Assembly (NCBI GenBank): GCA_036844705.1
Contig: DAIUFH010000063.1
Location: 1 to 13,026 of the forward strand
Length of the DNA: 13,026 bases
Reading direction: 5' to 3'
DNA from: DAIUFH01 sp036844705
GTDB taxonomy: Bacteria > Bacillota > Clostridia > Tissierellales > Tissierellaceae
Shown here: piece by piece, positions 1 through 8,033 of the stretch
How positions within the stretch are numbered: the stretch's first letter is position 1
Layout: the number at the start of each line of letters is the position of its first letter
The notes under the pieces: model-generated
What the model was told of the DNA's origin: nothing
The model's input: the letters and a program-made list of their open reading frames with translations, nothing else
The model's database searches: none
Program-made: the position numbers and the translations under genes

Positions 1-1091
1 TTTGCGGTTCTTTAATACTCGTTAAAGAGATTGAAGAAGTAAAAAGGCTATATTTGAAGGCTTCAGAAGAAGTCGAGAGAGCTTTTAAATTAAGACAAGC
101 GTTATATAAAAATAAAGAAACTTTAGTCAGTGCAACTGATGATAAAAAAATTAATAAAATAAAAGACGAAAATCAAGACCTAATTAAAAAAATCCAAGAG
201 TGCCAAAACAATAGACAAGAATATCTACTAGAAGCTGATAATTACAAAGGGAAAAATATTTTACCTATCAATGAGCGAGCACAGTTTACTCGCTATCAGG
301 ATCGGCTTGACAGGCATAGAATTTACGGAATTAATTTAACTAAATTGAATAAAAAAGAAATGCGACAGCAACGCAGGGATATGCAAATGATTTTCCAGGA
401 TCCGGCTGCATCATTAGACCCTAGAATGACAATTGGAGAGGCTGTCGAAGAAGCATTTATAATACACACTGATTATGATAAAAATGCACGTAAGAAATTA
501 GTTCTTGAATTACTAAGACAGGTTGGATTAAAAGAAGAATATTATTATAGCTATCCTAATACTCTATCAGGTGGTCAAAAACAAAGAGTAGGTATAGCAA
601 AAGCATTGGCTCTTAAACCAAGCTTCATGGTACTGGATGAATCTGTTTCGGCACTAGATGTTTCTGTACAAGCTCAGATATTGACTTTATTAAATGAGTT
701 GCATGATCAATATGATTTAACATATTTTTTCATAACTCATGATTTGGGCGTAGTAAAGCATTTTTGTGACAGAATTATGGTTATGTATTTAGGAAATAAT
801 TTTGAATACGGTTCATCAGAAAAAATATTTAAGAATCCATTGCATCCATATACTCAATCATTATTGGCATCGGTTCCAAGACTCCGTCCTATTGGAGAAG
901 AGATCAATGAACAAATAATTGAAGGCGAAGTACCTAGTCCAATTAATGTGCCTTCAGGGTGTCCATTCCATACGAGATGCACAAAATGTATTGATGTGTG
1001 CAAGAAAGTTAAACCTAAATTAATAAATTTTGAAAATGAACATATGGTGGCTTGCCACCTATATAAAGAGGGGAATACTTATGAATTTTGA
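1..1091 (+). CDS. Oligopeptide ABC transporter ATP-binding protein, OppF/DppF type (5' partial)
   Basis: This is the ATPase subunit of a peptide importer; on the inner membrane face it would power uptake with a second ATPase, two permeases and a binding protein, all outside the window. The reading frame is open to the left edge, so the gene is cut there; a TTG at 54 is the first possible internal start, but a protein beginning there would lack Walker A. Counting from that TTG, the visible motifs are the Q-loop FQDP (114-117), signature LSGGQKQR (171-178), Walker B MVLDES (Asp195, Glu196) and switch His229. The C-terminal oligopeptide-transporter extension follows, with NPLHPYT (261-267) and a cysteine cluster (303, 309, 312, 316, 334). 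The odd part is the first ~90 residues, a Lys/Glu/Gln-rich and probably helical stretch where OppF proteins normally have a short segment between Walker A and the Q-loop. I recall comparable inserts in some clostridial relatives. The family assignment is secure; the substrate is unknown. Confidence 0.9.
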   Translation, partial: CGSLILVKEIEEVKRLYLKASEEVERAFKLRQALYKNKETLVSATDDKKINKIKDENQDLIKKIQECQNNRQEYLLEADNYKGKNILPINERAQFTRYQDRLDRHRIYGINLTKLNKKEMRQQRRDMQMIFQDPAASLDPRMTIGEAVEEAFIIHTDYDKNARKKLVLELLRQVGLKEEYYYSYPNTLSGGQKQRVGIAKALALKPSFMVLDESVSALDVSVQAQILTLLNELHDQYDLTYFFITHDLGVVKHFCDRIMVMYLGNNFEYGSSEKIFKNPLHPYTQSLLASVPRLRPIGEEINEQIIEGEVPSPINVPSGCPFHTRCTKCIDVCKKVKPKLINFENEHMVACHLYKEGNTYEF

Positions 1092-2685
1092 TGCAAATAA
1101 TCAGCCTTATACTTCAAATAGAATAACACTAAGTGCTAAAAATGGGGTCGTATGTGCTTCTAATGCATTAGCATCACAAGCTGGATTAGATATGTTAAAA
1201 AAGGGTGGAAATGCAGTTGATGCTGCAATTGCCACTGCTGCTTGTCTAACTGTAGTAGAACCTACAGCTAATGGAATAGGTGGGGATAATTTTGCTATTG
1301 TTTGGATAAATAATCATTTATACGGGATGAATTCCAATGGGTATTCTCCTTATGAATTAAGTTTGGAGAAAGTAAAGATAAATAACGACACAATGCCTGT
1401 ACATGGATGGACTCCTGTATTAGTACCAGGTGCACCAAAAGGGTGGGCTAGTTTGAGTAAAAGATTTGGTAATCTAACATTGTTAGAATGCTTGCAACCA
1501 GCTATTGATTACGCTCAAAACGGATTTCCGGTGGCTGCAAATGTAGCTAAGATGTGGGAGAAAGCATTTAACCGCAATTTAATTCTTTATGGTAATAAAT
1601 TAGAATTTGAAGAGTGGTTTAGAACATATACCTTCGATGGGAGGGCACCAGAAGCGTTCCAAATAATAAAATTACCTAACCATGCTAAAACATTAAAGTT
1701 GATAGGAGAGAGCAATGGGGATGAATTTTATCATGGTGAATTAGCAGACAAGATAGAAGAAGATTCCATATGTCATGGTGGATATATTAGAAAAAAGGAC
1801 TTAGAAGATTTTGAAACATCTTGGGTTGAACCTCTTTCTATTAATTATAGGGGTTACGATGTAGTAGAGTTGCCTCCAAGTGGACAGGGAATGGTTGCAC
1901 TTATGGCATTAAATGTCTTGAACAACTACAATGTAACTGAGCGCAATACTGAATATTATCATAATGTGTTTGAAGCAATGAAGATTGGGTTTGCAGATGG
2001 AATACATTATATCACTGATCCTAAAATGATGACTATTAATCATAAAGATTTGCTAAGACCTGCTTATGGACAAAAGAGATATAAACAGATTACTGAAAAA
2101 GCGCAAATATTTACTGAAGATAATCCATATCAAAGCGGAACTGTATATTTCTGCAGTGCGGATAAAGATGGAAATATGGTTTCAATGATTCAATCCAATT
2201 ATATGGGATTTGGAAGTGGAATTGTTGTAAAGGATACAGGTATTTCATTACAAAATAGAGGTGCAGATTTTAAACTTGATGAAAACCATATTAACTGTTT
2301 AGCACCACATAAAAGAACTTATCATACAATAATCCCCGGCTTGTTGATGAAGGACGATAATTGTGTAGGAGTATTTGGTGTTATGGGTGGGTATATGCAA
2401 CCTCAAGGACATGTTCAAGTAATTAGTAATTTAATTGACTTTAACCTAAATCCACAGATGGCACTGGATTGTCCCCGCTGGCAATGGATGAAAGAAAAAC
2501 AATTTGTTGTAGAAAATACTTTCGATAACAATATTACTCTAGGACTTATTTCAAAAGGACATGAAATAACAATTGCTCCTGATAATATTATCTTTGGTCG
2601 TGGACAAATCATCCTAAAATTAGATAATGGAGCATATGCAGCTGGGACTGAATCTCGTACAGACGGCAATATTGCTTTATACTAA
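1081..2685 (+). CDS. Gamma-glutamyltransferase family protein, cytoplasmic YwrD-like
   Basis: This is an Ntn-hydrolase that cleaves or transfers gamma-glutamyl groups of glutathione and related peptides. I chose ATG 1081 (534 residues) because AAAGAGGGG lies 7 nt upstream; an in-frame ATG at 1030 lies inside the preceding gene without such a site. Family signatures are GGNAVDAAIATAACLTVVEP and GIGGDNFA near the N-terminus, PPSGQGM mid-protein, and IQSNYMGFGSG after the cleavage site. The likely nucleophile is Thr354 in SGTVYFCSADKDGN, which would give subunits of about 353 and 181 residues after self-cleavage. No signal peptide is visible, unlike the secreted enzymes, so it should act in the cytoplasm. 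It overlaps the peptide-transporter ATPase gene by 11 nt, which suggests translational coupling; imported gamma-glutamyl peptides are the natural substrate guess. Weak peptidase activity or another gamma-glutamyl substrate cannot be excluded. Confidence 0.9.
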   Translation: MNFDANNQPYTSNRITLSAKNGVVCASNALASQAGLDMLKKGGNAVDAAIATAACLTVVEPTANGIGGDNFAIVWINNHLYGMNSNGYSPYELSLEKVKINNDTMPVHGWTPVLVPGAPKGWASLSKRFGNLTLLECLQPAIDYAQNGFPVAANVAKMWEKAFNRNLILYGNKLEFEEWFRTYTFDGRAPEAFQIIKLPNHAKTLKLIGESNGDEFYHGELADKIEEDSICHGGYIRKKDLEDFETSWVEPLSINYRGYDVVELPPSGQGMVALMALNVLNNYNVTERNTEYYHNVFEAMKIGFADGIHYITDPKMMTINHKDLLRPAYGQKRYKQITEKAQIFTEDNPYQSGTVYFCSADKDGNMVSMIQSNYMGFGSGIVVKDTGISLQNRGADFKLDENHINCLAPHKRTYHTIIPGLLMKDDNCVGVFGVMGGYMQPQGHVQVISNLIDFNLNPQMALDCPRWQWMKEKQFVVENTFDNNITLGLISKGHEITIAPDNIIFGRGQIILKLDNGAYAAGTESRTDGNIALY

Positions 2686-2844
2686 AAGATACTATAACGA
2701 AGAATCTTCAGATATTCATGGTTAATGGGAGAGTCTTAACTTTGAGTTTATAATTGCCTTTTTATTCAGTTGTATTAAAATAACAATAGGGAGAATAATT
2801 TTAATATGGCTATATAATAATTTGTTACCCTTTGGAGGAAAATA

Positions 2845-3516
2845 ATGTATAAGATAATGATTGTAGAAGACGATATTACCATTGCAAAAACCATGAAAGA
2901 TTATCTGAAGAGATGGGATTATGATGTTAAATATATTAGCGATTTTAAAAATATAACTGATCAAGTTATACAATTCGAGCCACAGCTAATATTATTGGAT
3001 ATAATGCTGCCTTATTATAATGGATTTTATTGGTGTACAGAGATACGCAAAATTTCCAAGGTCCCCATCATTTTTATTTCATCGGCTGATGATAATATGA
3101 ACATTGTTATGGCTATGAATATGGGTGGGGACGATTTTATTGCAAAACCATTTGATTTGGATGTAATTACAGCAAAAATTGGAGCTCTCATAAGGCGTAC
3201 ATATTCTTTTCAGGGACAATTAAATTTTATCGAACACAATGGAGTTCTGCTGAATCTAAGCGATACAACTTTGACTTATGAGGACAAAAAAATAGAGATG
3301 ACTAAAAATGACTATAAGATTTTGCAAATTCTTATGGAGAATGTAGGAATGGTAGTAACCCGTGAAGAATTAATGCAGCGACTATGGGAAAATGATAATT
3401 TTGTAGATGACAATACCTTAACGGTTAATATAAATCGCTTGCGCAGAAAGCTAACGGAGCTTGGGCAAAATGACTTTATAAAAACTAAAAAGGGTATTGG
3501 ATATATGGTGGAATAA
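2845..3516 (+). CDS. bceR: OmpR-family response regulator, BceR type
   Basis: This is a DNA-binding response regulator of 223 residues, a typical length. The receiver domain covers residues 1-115 with the acidic pocket Glu8/Asp9/Asp10, phospho-acceptor Asp52 (LLDIMLP), Ser79/Ser80 and Lys101 (AKPF). A winged-helix output domain follows (about 125-223, ending KKGIGYMVE). The stretches NGFYWCTEIRK and VMAMNMGGDDFIAKPF are highly characteristic of regulators paired with BceS-type kinases and BceAB-type transporters. ATG 2845 has GGAGG at 2834-2838. The kinase gene starts one nucleotide after the stop. The 159 nt upstream show no convincing terminator for the preceding gene; the best promoter guess there is TTGTAT at 2770 and AATAAT at 2794, which is weak. 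The symbol gives the module type; orthology to the Bacillus gene is not claimed. Confidence 0.93.
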   Translation: MYKIMIVEDDITIAKTMKDYLKRWDYDVKYISDFKNITDQVIQFEPQLILLDIMLPYYNGFYWCTEIRKISKVPIIFISSADDNMNIVMAMNMGGDDFIAKPFDLDVITAKIGALIRRTYSFQGQLNFIEHNGVLLNLSDTTLTYEDKKIEMTKNDYKILQILMENVGMVVTREELMQRLWENDNFVDDNTLTVNINRLRRKLTELGQNDFIKTKKGIGYMVE

Positions 3517-3517
3517 T

Positions 3518-4516
3518 ATGAATGTATTTTTATCGTATATAAAGCAGAAATTGAGATCTATAATTTTCATCATAATTTCCACATGTATTATCTTAATTGT
3601 ATTTTCATTATATTCACTTCCATTGGAATCGGTTTTATATGTAGCTTTGTTGATAGGATTATTTACGATTGTAGTTGGAATAATTGAATTTATATCTTTT
3701 TACAAGAAATATACAAGGCTCAATGAGTTAAAGAACAATATTATACTTAATAATTTTAGATTTCCGGATTCAAATGATTTAATTATCAGTAAATATCAGG
3801 AAATAATAGATGCTATCGCAAATGATAGACTGAATATTATAAATGAAAACGAACGTGCTCTTAGTGACATGATGGATTATTATACTATTTGGGCACATCA
3901 GATAAAAACCCCAATAGCGGCTATGAGGCTGATTTTGCAATCGGAAAATTCCAGTACAAATAATGAGCTGCTAGAACAGCTTTTCAAAATAGAACAGTAT
4001 GTTGAAATGGTATTACATTATTTAAAAACGGAATCCTTGAACTCAGATATGCATATAAAGACCTATTCTCTGGATAGTATAGTAAAACAGGCAGTAAGAA
4101 AATATTCTAAGCTTTTTATACGAAAGAAGATTAAATTAAATTATGAAGAGCTTAATTGCAATGTACTTACAGATGAAAAATGGTTGGTATTTGTCATTGA
4201 GCAGATTTTATCTAATTCACTTAAGTATACCAATAGTGGTGAAATCTCGATATATATGGATGACAAGCTACCCGATACTTTAGTCATTGAGGATACAGGT
4301 ATAGGAATAGAAAAAGAGGATTTGCCTCGTATATTCGAAAAGGGATTTACAGGATTTAATGGCCGTTTAGATAAGAAATCAACTGGCATAGGTCTATTTT
4401 TATGTAAACGAATTCTAAATAATTTATCACATACAATTTCTATTGAATCAGAAGTCGATAAAGGAACTAAGATAAAAATAGGTTTAGATAAAATTGATAT
4501 TGATGTTAGTGATTAA
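3518..4516 (+). CDS. bceS: Intramembrane-sensing histidine kinase, BceS type
   Basis: This is the sensor kinase partner of the regulator just upstream. I chose ATG 3518 (332 residues), preceded by GGTGGA at 3507-3512; a TTG at 3497 inside the regulator gene is less likely. Two hydrophobic helices (about 14-33 and 38-59) are separated by only a few residues, so there is essentially no extracellular sensor. That is the hallmark of kinases that receive their signal from a BceAB-type transporter rather than binding the antibiotic. The phospho-acceptor is His127 in IWAHQIKTPI, the BceS-type variant of the H-box. The ATPase domain shows the N-box (IEQILSNSLKYT, Asn233), G1 box DTGIG (259-263), the F-box region and G2 box STGIGLFLC (around 289-293), so it should be catalytically complete. 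It sits between its regulator and the transporter genes. Confidence 0.92.
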   Translation: MNVFLSYIKQKLRSIIFIIISTCIILIVFSLYSLPLESVLYVALLIGLFTIVVGIIEFISFYKKYTRLNELKNNIILNNFRFPDSNDLIISKYQEIIDAIANDRLNIINENERALSDMMDYYTIWAHQIKTPIAAMRLILQSENSSTNNELLEQLFKIEQYVEMVLHYLKTESLNSDMHIKTYSLDSIVKQAVRKYSKLFIRKKIKLNYEELNCNVLTDEKWLVFVIEQILSNSLKYTNSGEISIYMDDKLPDTLVIEDTGIGIEKEDLPRIFEKGFTGFNGRLDKKSTGIGLFLCKRILNNLSHTISIESEVDKGTKIKIGLDKIDIDVSD

Positions 4517-4517
4517 A

Positions 4518-4553
4518 CTTACTAAAATGTAAGATTAGAGGAGAAAATGTAAG
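4518..4553 (+). promoter_or_regulatory. Candidate response-regulator binding region upstream of bceA
   Basis: CTTAC (4518-4522) and GTAAG (4529-4533) form a perfect inverted repeat with a 6-nt centre. The 10-mer AAAATGTAAG occurs at 4524-4533 and again at 4544-4553, exactly 20 nt apart, i.e. about two DNA turns. This lies 30-80 nt before the predicted bceA promoter. BceR-type regulators are known to activate transporter promoters from inverted-repeat sites plus a secondary half-site, so the arrangement fits; binding itself is inferred. Confidence 0.5.
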
Positions 4554-4578
4554 CCAAAGAAATGGCAAGCATTTTCTC
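4541..4578 (+). repeat. Inverted repeat / stem-loop between kinase and transporter genes
   Basis: GAGAAAATG (4541-4549) pairs perfectly with CATTTTCTC (4570-4578). Inside it GCC (4553-4555) can pair with GGC (4564-4566) across a 3x3 internal loop, leaving an 8-nt apical loop. It overlaps the second AAAATGTAAG repeat and ends just before the -10 element. It could be a weak terminator or attenuator for read-through from the kinase gene, or simply part of the DNA binding site. There is no clean U-tract. Confidence 0.45.
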
Positions 4579-4582
4579 TTAT

Positions 4583-4591
4583 TGCTATAAT
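4583..4591 (+). promoter_or_regulatory. Extended -10 promoter for bceAB
   Basis: TGCTATAAT is a perfect extended -10 (TGN plus TATAAT). The -35 region 17 nt upstream (TGGCAA) is poor, as expected for an activator-dependent promoter. Transcription would start near 4598 and give a short leader before the GGAGG at 4612-4616. Confidence 0.6.
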
Positions 4592-4624
4592 GAACAGGAA
4601 CAAACATTATTGGAGGTAATAAAT

Positions 4625-5392
4625 ATGTCGCTTTTAGAAGTAAAAAACTTAAAGAAAATATATAATACACGATTTAGTGGTACTCCTGTTCAGGCACTTT
4701 CAAATGTATCCTTTACTGTGGAGAAGGGTGAATATATTGCAATCATGGGAGAGTCAGGCTCAGGGAAAACAACTTTGCTAAATATTTTAGCAGCTCTGGA
4801 TAAACCTACAAAAGGTGATGTACAGTTAAATGGAAAGAGCATATTGTCAATTAATGAAAAGGAAATATCCTCTTTCAGAAGAGATAATTTGGGATTTGTA
4901 TTCCAAGATTTTAATTTACTTGATACCTTTTCAATTCAAGATAACATTTTTTTGCCCCTTGTATTGATGGGTAAAACATATGAAGAAATGAGCAATAGAT
5001 TGAATCCGATTGCAAAGAGCCTTGAAATAGTAGACATTCTTATGAAGTTTCCCTATGAAGTTTCCGGTGGTCAAAAACAAAGAACAGCCATAGCAAGAGC
5101 TTTGATTACAGAACCACAACTAATTCTTGCAGATGAGCCTACAGGGGCATTAGATTCGAGAGCTTCGGAAGGATTGCTCAAAATATTTTCCCAAATTAAT
5201 CAAGAAGGACAAACAATTTTGATGGTAACACATAGTACAAAAGCAGCTAGTAATGCTAAAAGGGTTTTATTTATTAGAGATGGTGAAGTATTTCATCAAC
5301 TATATAAAGCATCTAATTCAAACTATGAAATGTATCAGAAAATTTCAGATACCCTTACAATGATAGCTACTGGTGGTGCTAGAGATGAGTAA
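4625..5392 (+). CDS. bceA: ABC transporter ATP-binding protein, BceA type
   Basis: This is the nucleotide-binding subunit of a BceAB-type detoxification transporter, 255 residues, the usual size. ATG 4625 follows GGAGG (4612-4616); in-frame upstream codons are not preceded by such a site. All ATPase motifs are intact: Walker A GESGSGKTT (42-50), Q-loop Gln94 in FVFQDFNLLD, signature VSGGQKQR (146-153), Walker B LILADEP (Asp170, Glu171) and switch His203 (MVTHS). The Q-loop context FQDFNLLDTF and the D-loop context ADEPTGALDS are typical of the MacB/LolD/BceA group. In known systems the complex frees lipid-linked wall precursors from peptide antibiotics such as bacitracin or lantibiotics, and its activity also signals to the BceS kinase. 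It overlaps the permease gene by 8 nt. Confidence 0.95.
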   Translation: MSLLEVKNLKKIYNTRFSGTPVQALSNVSFTVEKGEYIAIMGESGSGKTTLLNILAALDKPTKGDVQLNGKSILSINEKEISSFRRDNLGFVFQDFNLLDTFSIQDNIFLPLVLMGKTYEEMSNRLNPIAKSLEIVDILMKFPYEVSGGQKQRTAIARALITEPQLILADEPTGALDSRASEGLLKIFSQINQEGQTILMVTHSTKAASNAKRVLFIRDGEVFHQLYKASNSNYEMYQKISDTLTMIATGGARDE

Positions 5393-7355
5393 GTCATTTT
5401 ATACAAAACTGGCATTTAACAATATAAAGAAAAACTTAAAGAATTATATACCTTATATATTGACCTGTGTCGGGACAATCATGATGTTTTATAATATGTG
5501 CTATTTGACAAATGCAAAGGATTTGGGAAATGTAAGTGACAGCGCAACTCTAAGATACCTATTATTTTTAGGAACTATTATTACAGGAATATTTGCTGTC
5601 ATATTTTTATTTTACACCAATAGTTTTTTAATCAAGCAAAGAAAGAAGGAATTTGGATTATTTAATATACTTGGTATGGAGAAAAGACATATTGCAAAGA
5701 TTATGTTCTTAGAAACCCTGTTTATTTCAATAATTAGCCTTGCTGTAGGAATTTTAGGTGGAATAGTACTTAGTAAGCTAATGGCATTGCTCCTTTTTAA
5801 ACTGATAAACTTCAATGTAGTATTTGGATTTGAAATATCTATAAATGCTGTAGTGATTACTATTGGACTTTTTAGTGCAATCTTTATAGTAAACCTTGTA
5901 TATAATATACTTCAAATTCATATGTCTAATCCAATTGAGCTATTGAGAGGTGGAAATGTAGGCGAAAAGGAACCAAAGACAAAGTATCTTTCTGCTGTTG
6001 TTGGGGTGATAAGTTTAGGCATAGGATATTATCTAGCTTTAACAACTAAGTCACCTTTAGAAGCACTAACTAATTTTTTTGTTGCAGTTATGTTTGTAAT
6101 TTTAGGAACTTATAATTTGTTTAATGCAGGAAGCATAGCGTTACTAAAATACCTTCGTAAAAATAAGAATTATTATTATAAAACAAATCACTTTATATCA
6201 GTATCCGGAATGATCTATCGTATGAAACAAAATGCTGCAGGATTGGCAAATATCTGTATACTATCCACTGCAGTTATCGTTACACTTTCTACCACGGTCT
6301 CATTGTATGTAGGTATGGAGGATGTCTTAAGAACCCGATATCCAAGTAACATAATAGTAAGTGGCTCGGATATTTCTGATATAGAAGCAGAAAAGATAGA
6401 AGGTATTATTAATGAGCAAACAACAAAAGCCAATTTTCATAAGGAAAATATTGATAGACTTAGAGATATAAGTTTCTTAACACTTCAAGATGATGCCAAT
6501 TTTATATTGATGAATGAGGAAAATTATTCAAATAAAAATGGTGCAATATTGGAATTTATGACGCTTGATGATTACAATCAAATGGAGAATAAAAATGCGT
6601 CATTAGAAAAGGAAGAGGTCCTTGTTTATGAGTTACATGGGAAGATAATCGGAGATACAATATCACTGAACGATTATGAGTTAAACATAAAAGAAAGGCT
6701 TAGTTCATTTAAATACGAAGATAATGGGTCAGTTTTATCCAATAGCTATTTTATAGTTGTAGATAGTCTGGAGGGGATACAGCAAGTCTATAAGGCATTA
6801 GAAGTAGAAAAAGATATGCCGGAGCTTTCATTTTATTATGGATTTGACGTGGATGCTGACAGTGAAACCCAAATTAATTTAACTACTTCATTGCGAAATG
6901 CTGTAAACAATTTGGATTTAGGTCTAAGGGTTGAAGGTGCGGAAATCTCTAGGACAGAATTCTATACTCTCTATGGAGGATTGTTTTTCCTTGGGTTGTT
7001 TATAGGTCTTTTATTTATAATGGCTACAGTTCTTATAATCTATTACAAGCAAATTGCAGAGGGTTTTGATGATAAGGATAGATTTGAAATAATGCAAAAG
7101 GTGGGAATGAGTCATACCGAAATTAAGAAGTCGATTCATAGTCAGGTGTTGACAGTATTTTTCCTACCACTTGTTACAGCTATAATACACATTGCTTTTG
7201 CATTCAATATAATAACTAAGATGCTCTCAATATTCAATCTATCAAATATATCTCTATTTGCTATATGTACTGCTGTTACAATCCTTGTTTTTGCCTTTTT
7301 CTATGCAATAGTATATTCTCTAACAGCTAGAACCTACTATAAGATAGTCAGTTAA
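5385..7355 (+). CDS. bceB: ABC transporter permease, BceB type (FtsX domains)
   Basis: This is the membrane subunit of the transporter, 656 residues, the expected length. ATG 5385 lies inside the last codons of bceA with GGTGG at 5372-5376 as its likely binding site; a GTG at 5373 is less favourable. About ten hydrophobic spans are visible: four in the first 180 residues, three between 200 and 310, then a hydrophilic extracellular domain of roughly 220 residues (about 310-530), then three spans to the end. This 7 + domain + 3 layout is diagnostic of the BceB family. FtsX-type segments occur at both ends (QRKKEFGLFNILGMEKRHI and DRFEIMQKVGMSHTEIKKS). The large extracellular domain determines which peptide antibiotic is recognised and varies most between family members, so the substrate cannot be read from the sequence. 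Confidence 0.95.
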   Translation: MSKSFYTKLAFNNIKKNLKNYIPYILTCVGTIMMFYNMCYLTNAKDLGNVSDSATLRYLLFLGTIITGIFAVIFLFYTNSFLIKQRKKEFGLFNILGMEKRHIAKIMFLETLFISIISLAVGILGGIVLSKLMALLLFKLINFNVVFGFEISINAVVITIGLFSAIFIVNLVYNILQIHMSNPIELLRGGNVGEKEPKTKYLSAVVGVISLGIGYYLALTTKSPLEALTNFFVAVMFVILGTYNLFNAGSIALLKYLRKNKNYYYKTNHFISVSGMIYRMKQNAAGLANICILSTAVIVTLSTTVSLYVGMEDVLRTRYPSNIIVSGSDISDIEAEKIEGIINEQTTKANFHKENIDRLRDISFLTLQDDANFILMNEENYSNKNGAILEFMTLDDYNQMENKNASLEKEEVLVYELHGKIIGDTISLNDYELNIKERLSSFKYEDNGSVLSNSYFIVVDSLEGIQQVYKALEVEKDMPELSFYYGFDVDADSETQINLTTSLRNAVNNLDLGLRVEGAEISRTEFYTLYGGLFFLGLFIGLLFIMATVLIIYYKQIAEGFDDKDRFEIMQKVGMSHTEIKKSIHSQVLTVFFLPLVTAIIHIAFAFNIITKMLSIFNLSNISLFAICTAVTILVFAFFYAIVYSLTARTYYKIVS

Positions 7356-7384
7356 TTGGTTGGAAGTATCAGAAGATGCCTCTT

Positions 7385-7428
7385 TTGCAATCTTATATAA
7401 TATATAGTAAAATATCTTATATAAGATA
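7385..7428 (+). promoter_or_regulatory. Promoter with palindromic operator for the nitroreductase gene
   Basis: TTGCAA (7385-7390) and TAAAAT (7408-7413) are spaced by 17 nt and match a housekeeping promoter 4/6 and 5/6. A perfect 16-bp palindrome, TATCTTATATAAGATA, covers 7413-7428, exactly where transcription would start. An 11-nt part of it, ATCTTATATAA, also occurs at 7390-7400, 24 nt upstream. A dimeric repressor binding here would block the start site. The regulator is not in the window as far as I can tell, and AT-rich palindromes can occur by chance. Confidence 0.45.
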
Positions 7429-7458
7429 ACGATTAAAATTATATAGGAGGGGTTGGCT

Positions 7459-7986
7459 ATGCAATATGAATTATTGGATTTATTAAAAACTAGAAGGTCA
7501 ATAAGACAGTTTAAGGACAAACAAATAAGTAAAGAAACAATAGAACAAATATTAAAAGCAGGTTTATTAGCTCCTTCATCAAAGAACAAAAGACCTGTGG
7601 AATTCGTAGTAGTTGAGGATAAAGATACTATTAAAAAATTGAAAAAATGTAAAGGTAAAGGTGTAGACAGCTTGAATACAGCAACATGTGCAATAGCTGT
7701 AATAGCAGATAGTGAAAAAAGTGATGTATGGGTTGAGGATGCTTCAATTGCAATGACTTTAATGCATATAGCTGCAGAAAATCTAGGCCTTGGATCTGTA
7801 TGGATTCAGATTAGGAATCGTTTTGTAGAAGGAAGAAGCTCTGAAGAAGAGGTTAGAAGGGTACTAAATATACCAGACAATTATGGTGTTTTGAGTATCT
7901 TGGCTATAGGATATAAAGATGAACATAAAGATCCGTATGATGAAGGTTCTCTAGATTTTTCCAAAGTACACACTAATAGATATTAA
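7459..7986 (+). CDS. Nitroreductase family protein (FMN-dependent oxidoreductase)
   Basis: This is a small NAD(P)H-dependent flavin oxidoreductase, 175 residues from ATG 7459, which follows AGGAGG at 7445-7450; an in-frame TTG at 7453 is too close to that site. The N-terminal RRSIRQF (12-18) is the classic FMN-phosphate binding motif, followed by the LLAPSSKNKRPVEFVVV segment and the helix/loop ENLGLGSVWIQIRNR. The C-terminal stretch ending DFSKVHTNRY is typical of short clostridial members. The reaction is two-electron reduction of nitro groups, quinones or other small electrophiles, but the physiological substrate of such short enzymes is usually unknown. It has its own promoter and terminator and so is probably not part of the flanking operons. 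Confidence 0.9.
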   Translation: MQYELLDLLKTRRSIRQFKDKQISKETIEQILKAGLLAPSSKNKRPVEFVVVEDKDTIKKLKKCKGKGVDSLNTATCAIAVIADSEKSDVWVEDASIAMTLMHIAAENLGLGSVWIQIRNRFVEGRSSEEEVRRVLNIPDNYGVLSILAIGYKDEHKDPYDEGSLDFSKVHTNRY

Positions 7987-7998
7987 TTTTATAATTAA

Positions 7999-8022
7999 AG
8001 AGGATGGTTTATACCATCCTCT
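7999..8022 (+). terminator. Rho-independent terminator after the nitroreductase gene
   Basis: AGAGGATGGT (7999-8008) pairs perfectly with ACCATCCTCT (8013-8022) around a 4-nt TTAT loop. The following ATTTGTGT is only modestly T-rich. It lies 13 nt after the nitroreductase stop and separates this gene from the next operon. Confidence 0.75.
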
Positions 8023-8033
8023 ATTTGTGTAAA

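Noticed and set aside
2699..2720. GAAGAATCTTC inverted repeat after the gamma-glutamyltransferase gene as a terminator.
   Set aside because: A 5-bp AT-rich stem with a 1-nt centre cannot form a useful hairpin, and no T-run follows.
4562..4624. Possible N-terminal extension of the BceA-type ATPase starting at ATG 4562.
   Set aside because: It has no ribosome site, overlaps the repeat region and predicted promoter, and would add 21 residues absent from this family; GGAGG before ATG 4625 is far better.
7373..7394. Possible terminator after the BceB-type permease (AAGATGC with GCAATCTT).
   Set aside because: The stem is about seven pairs with a bulge, is AT-rich, and has no U-tract downstream.
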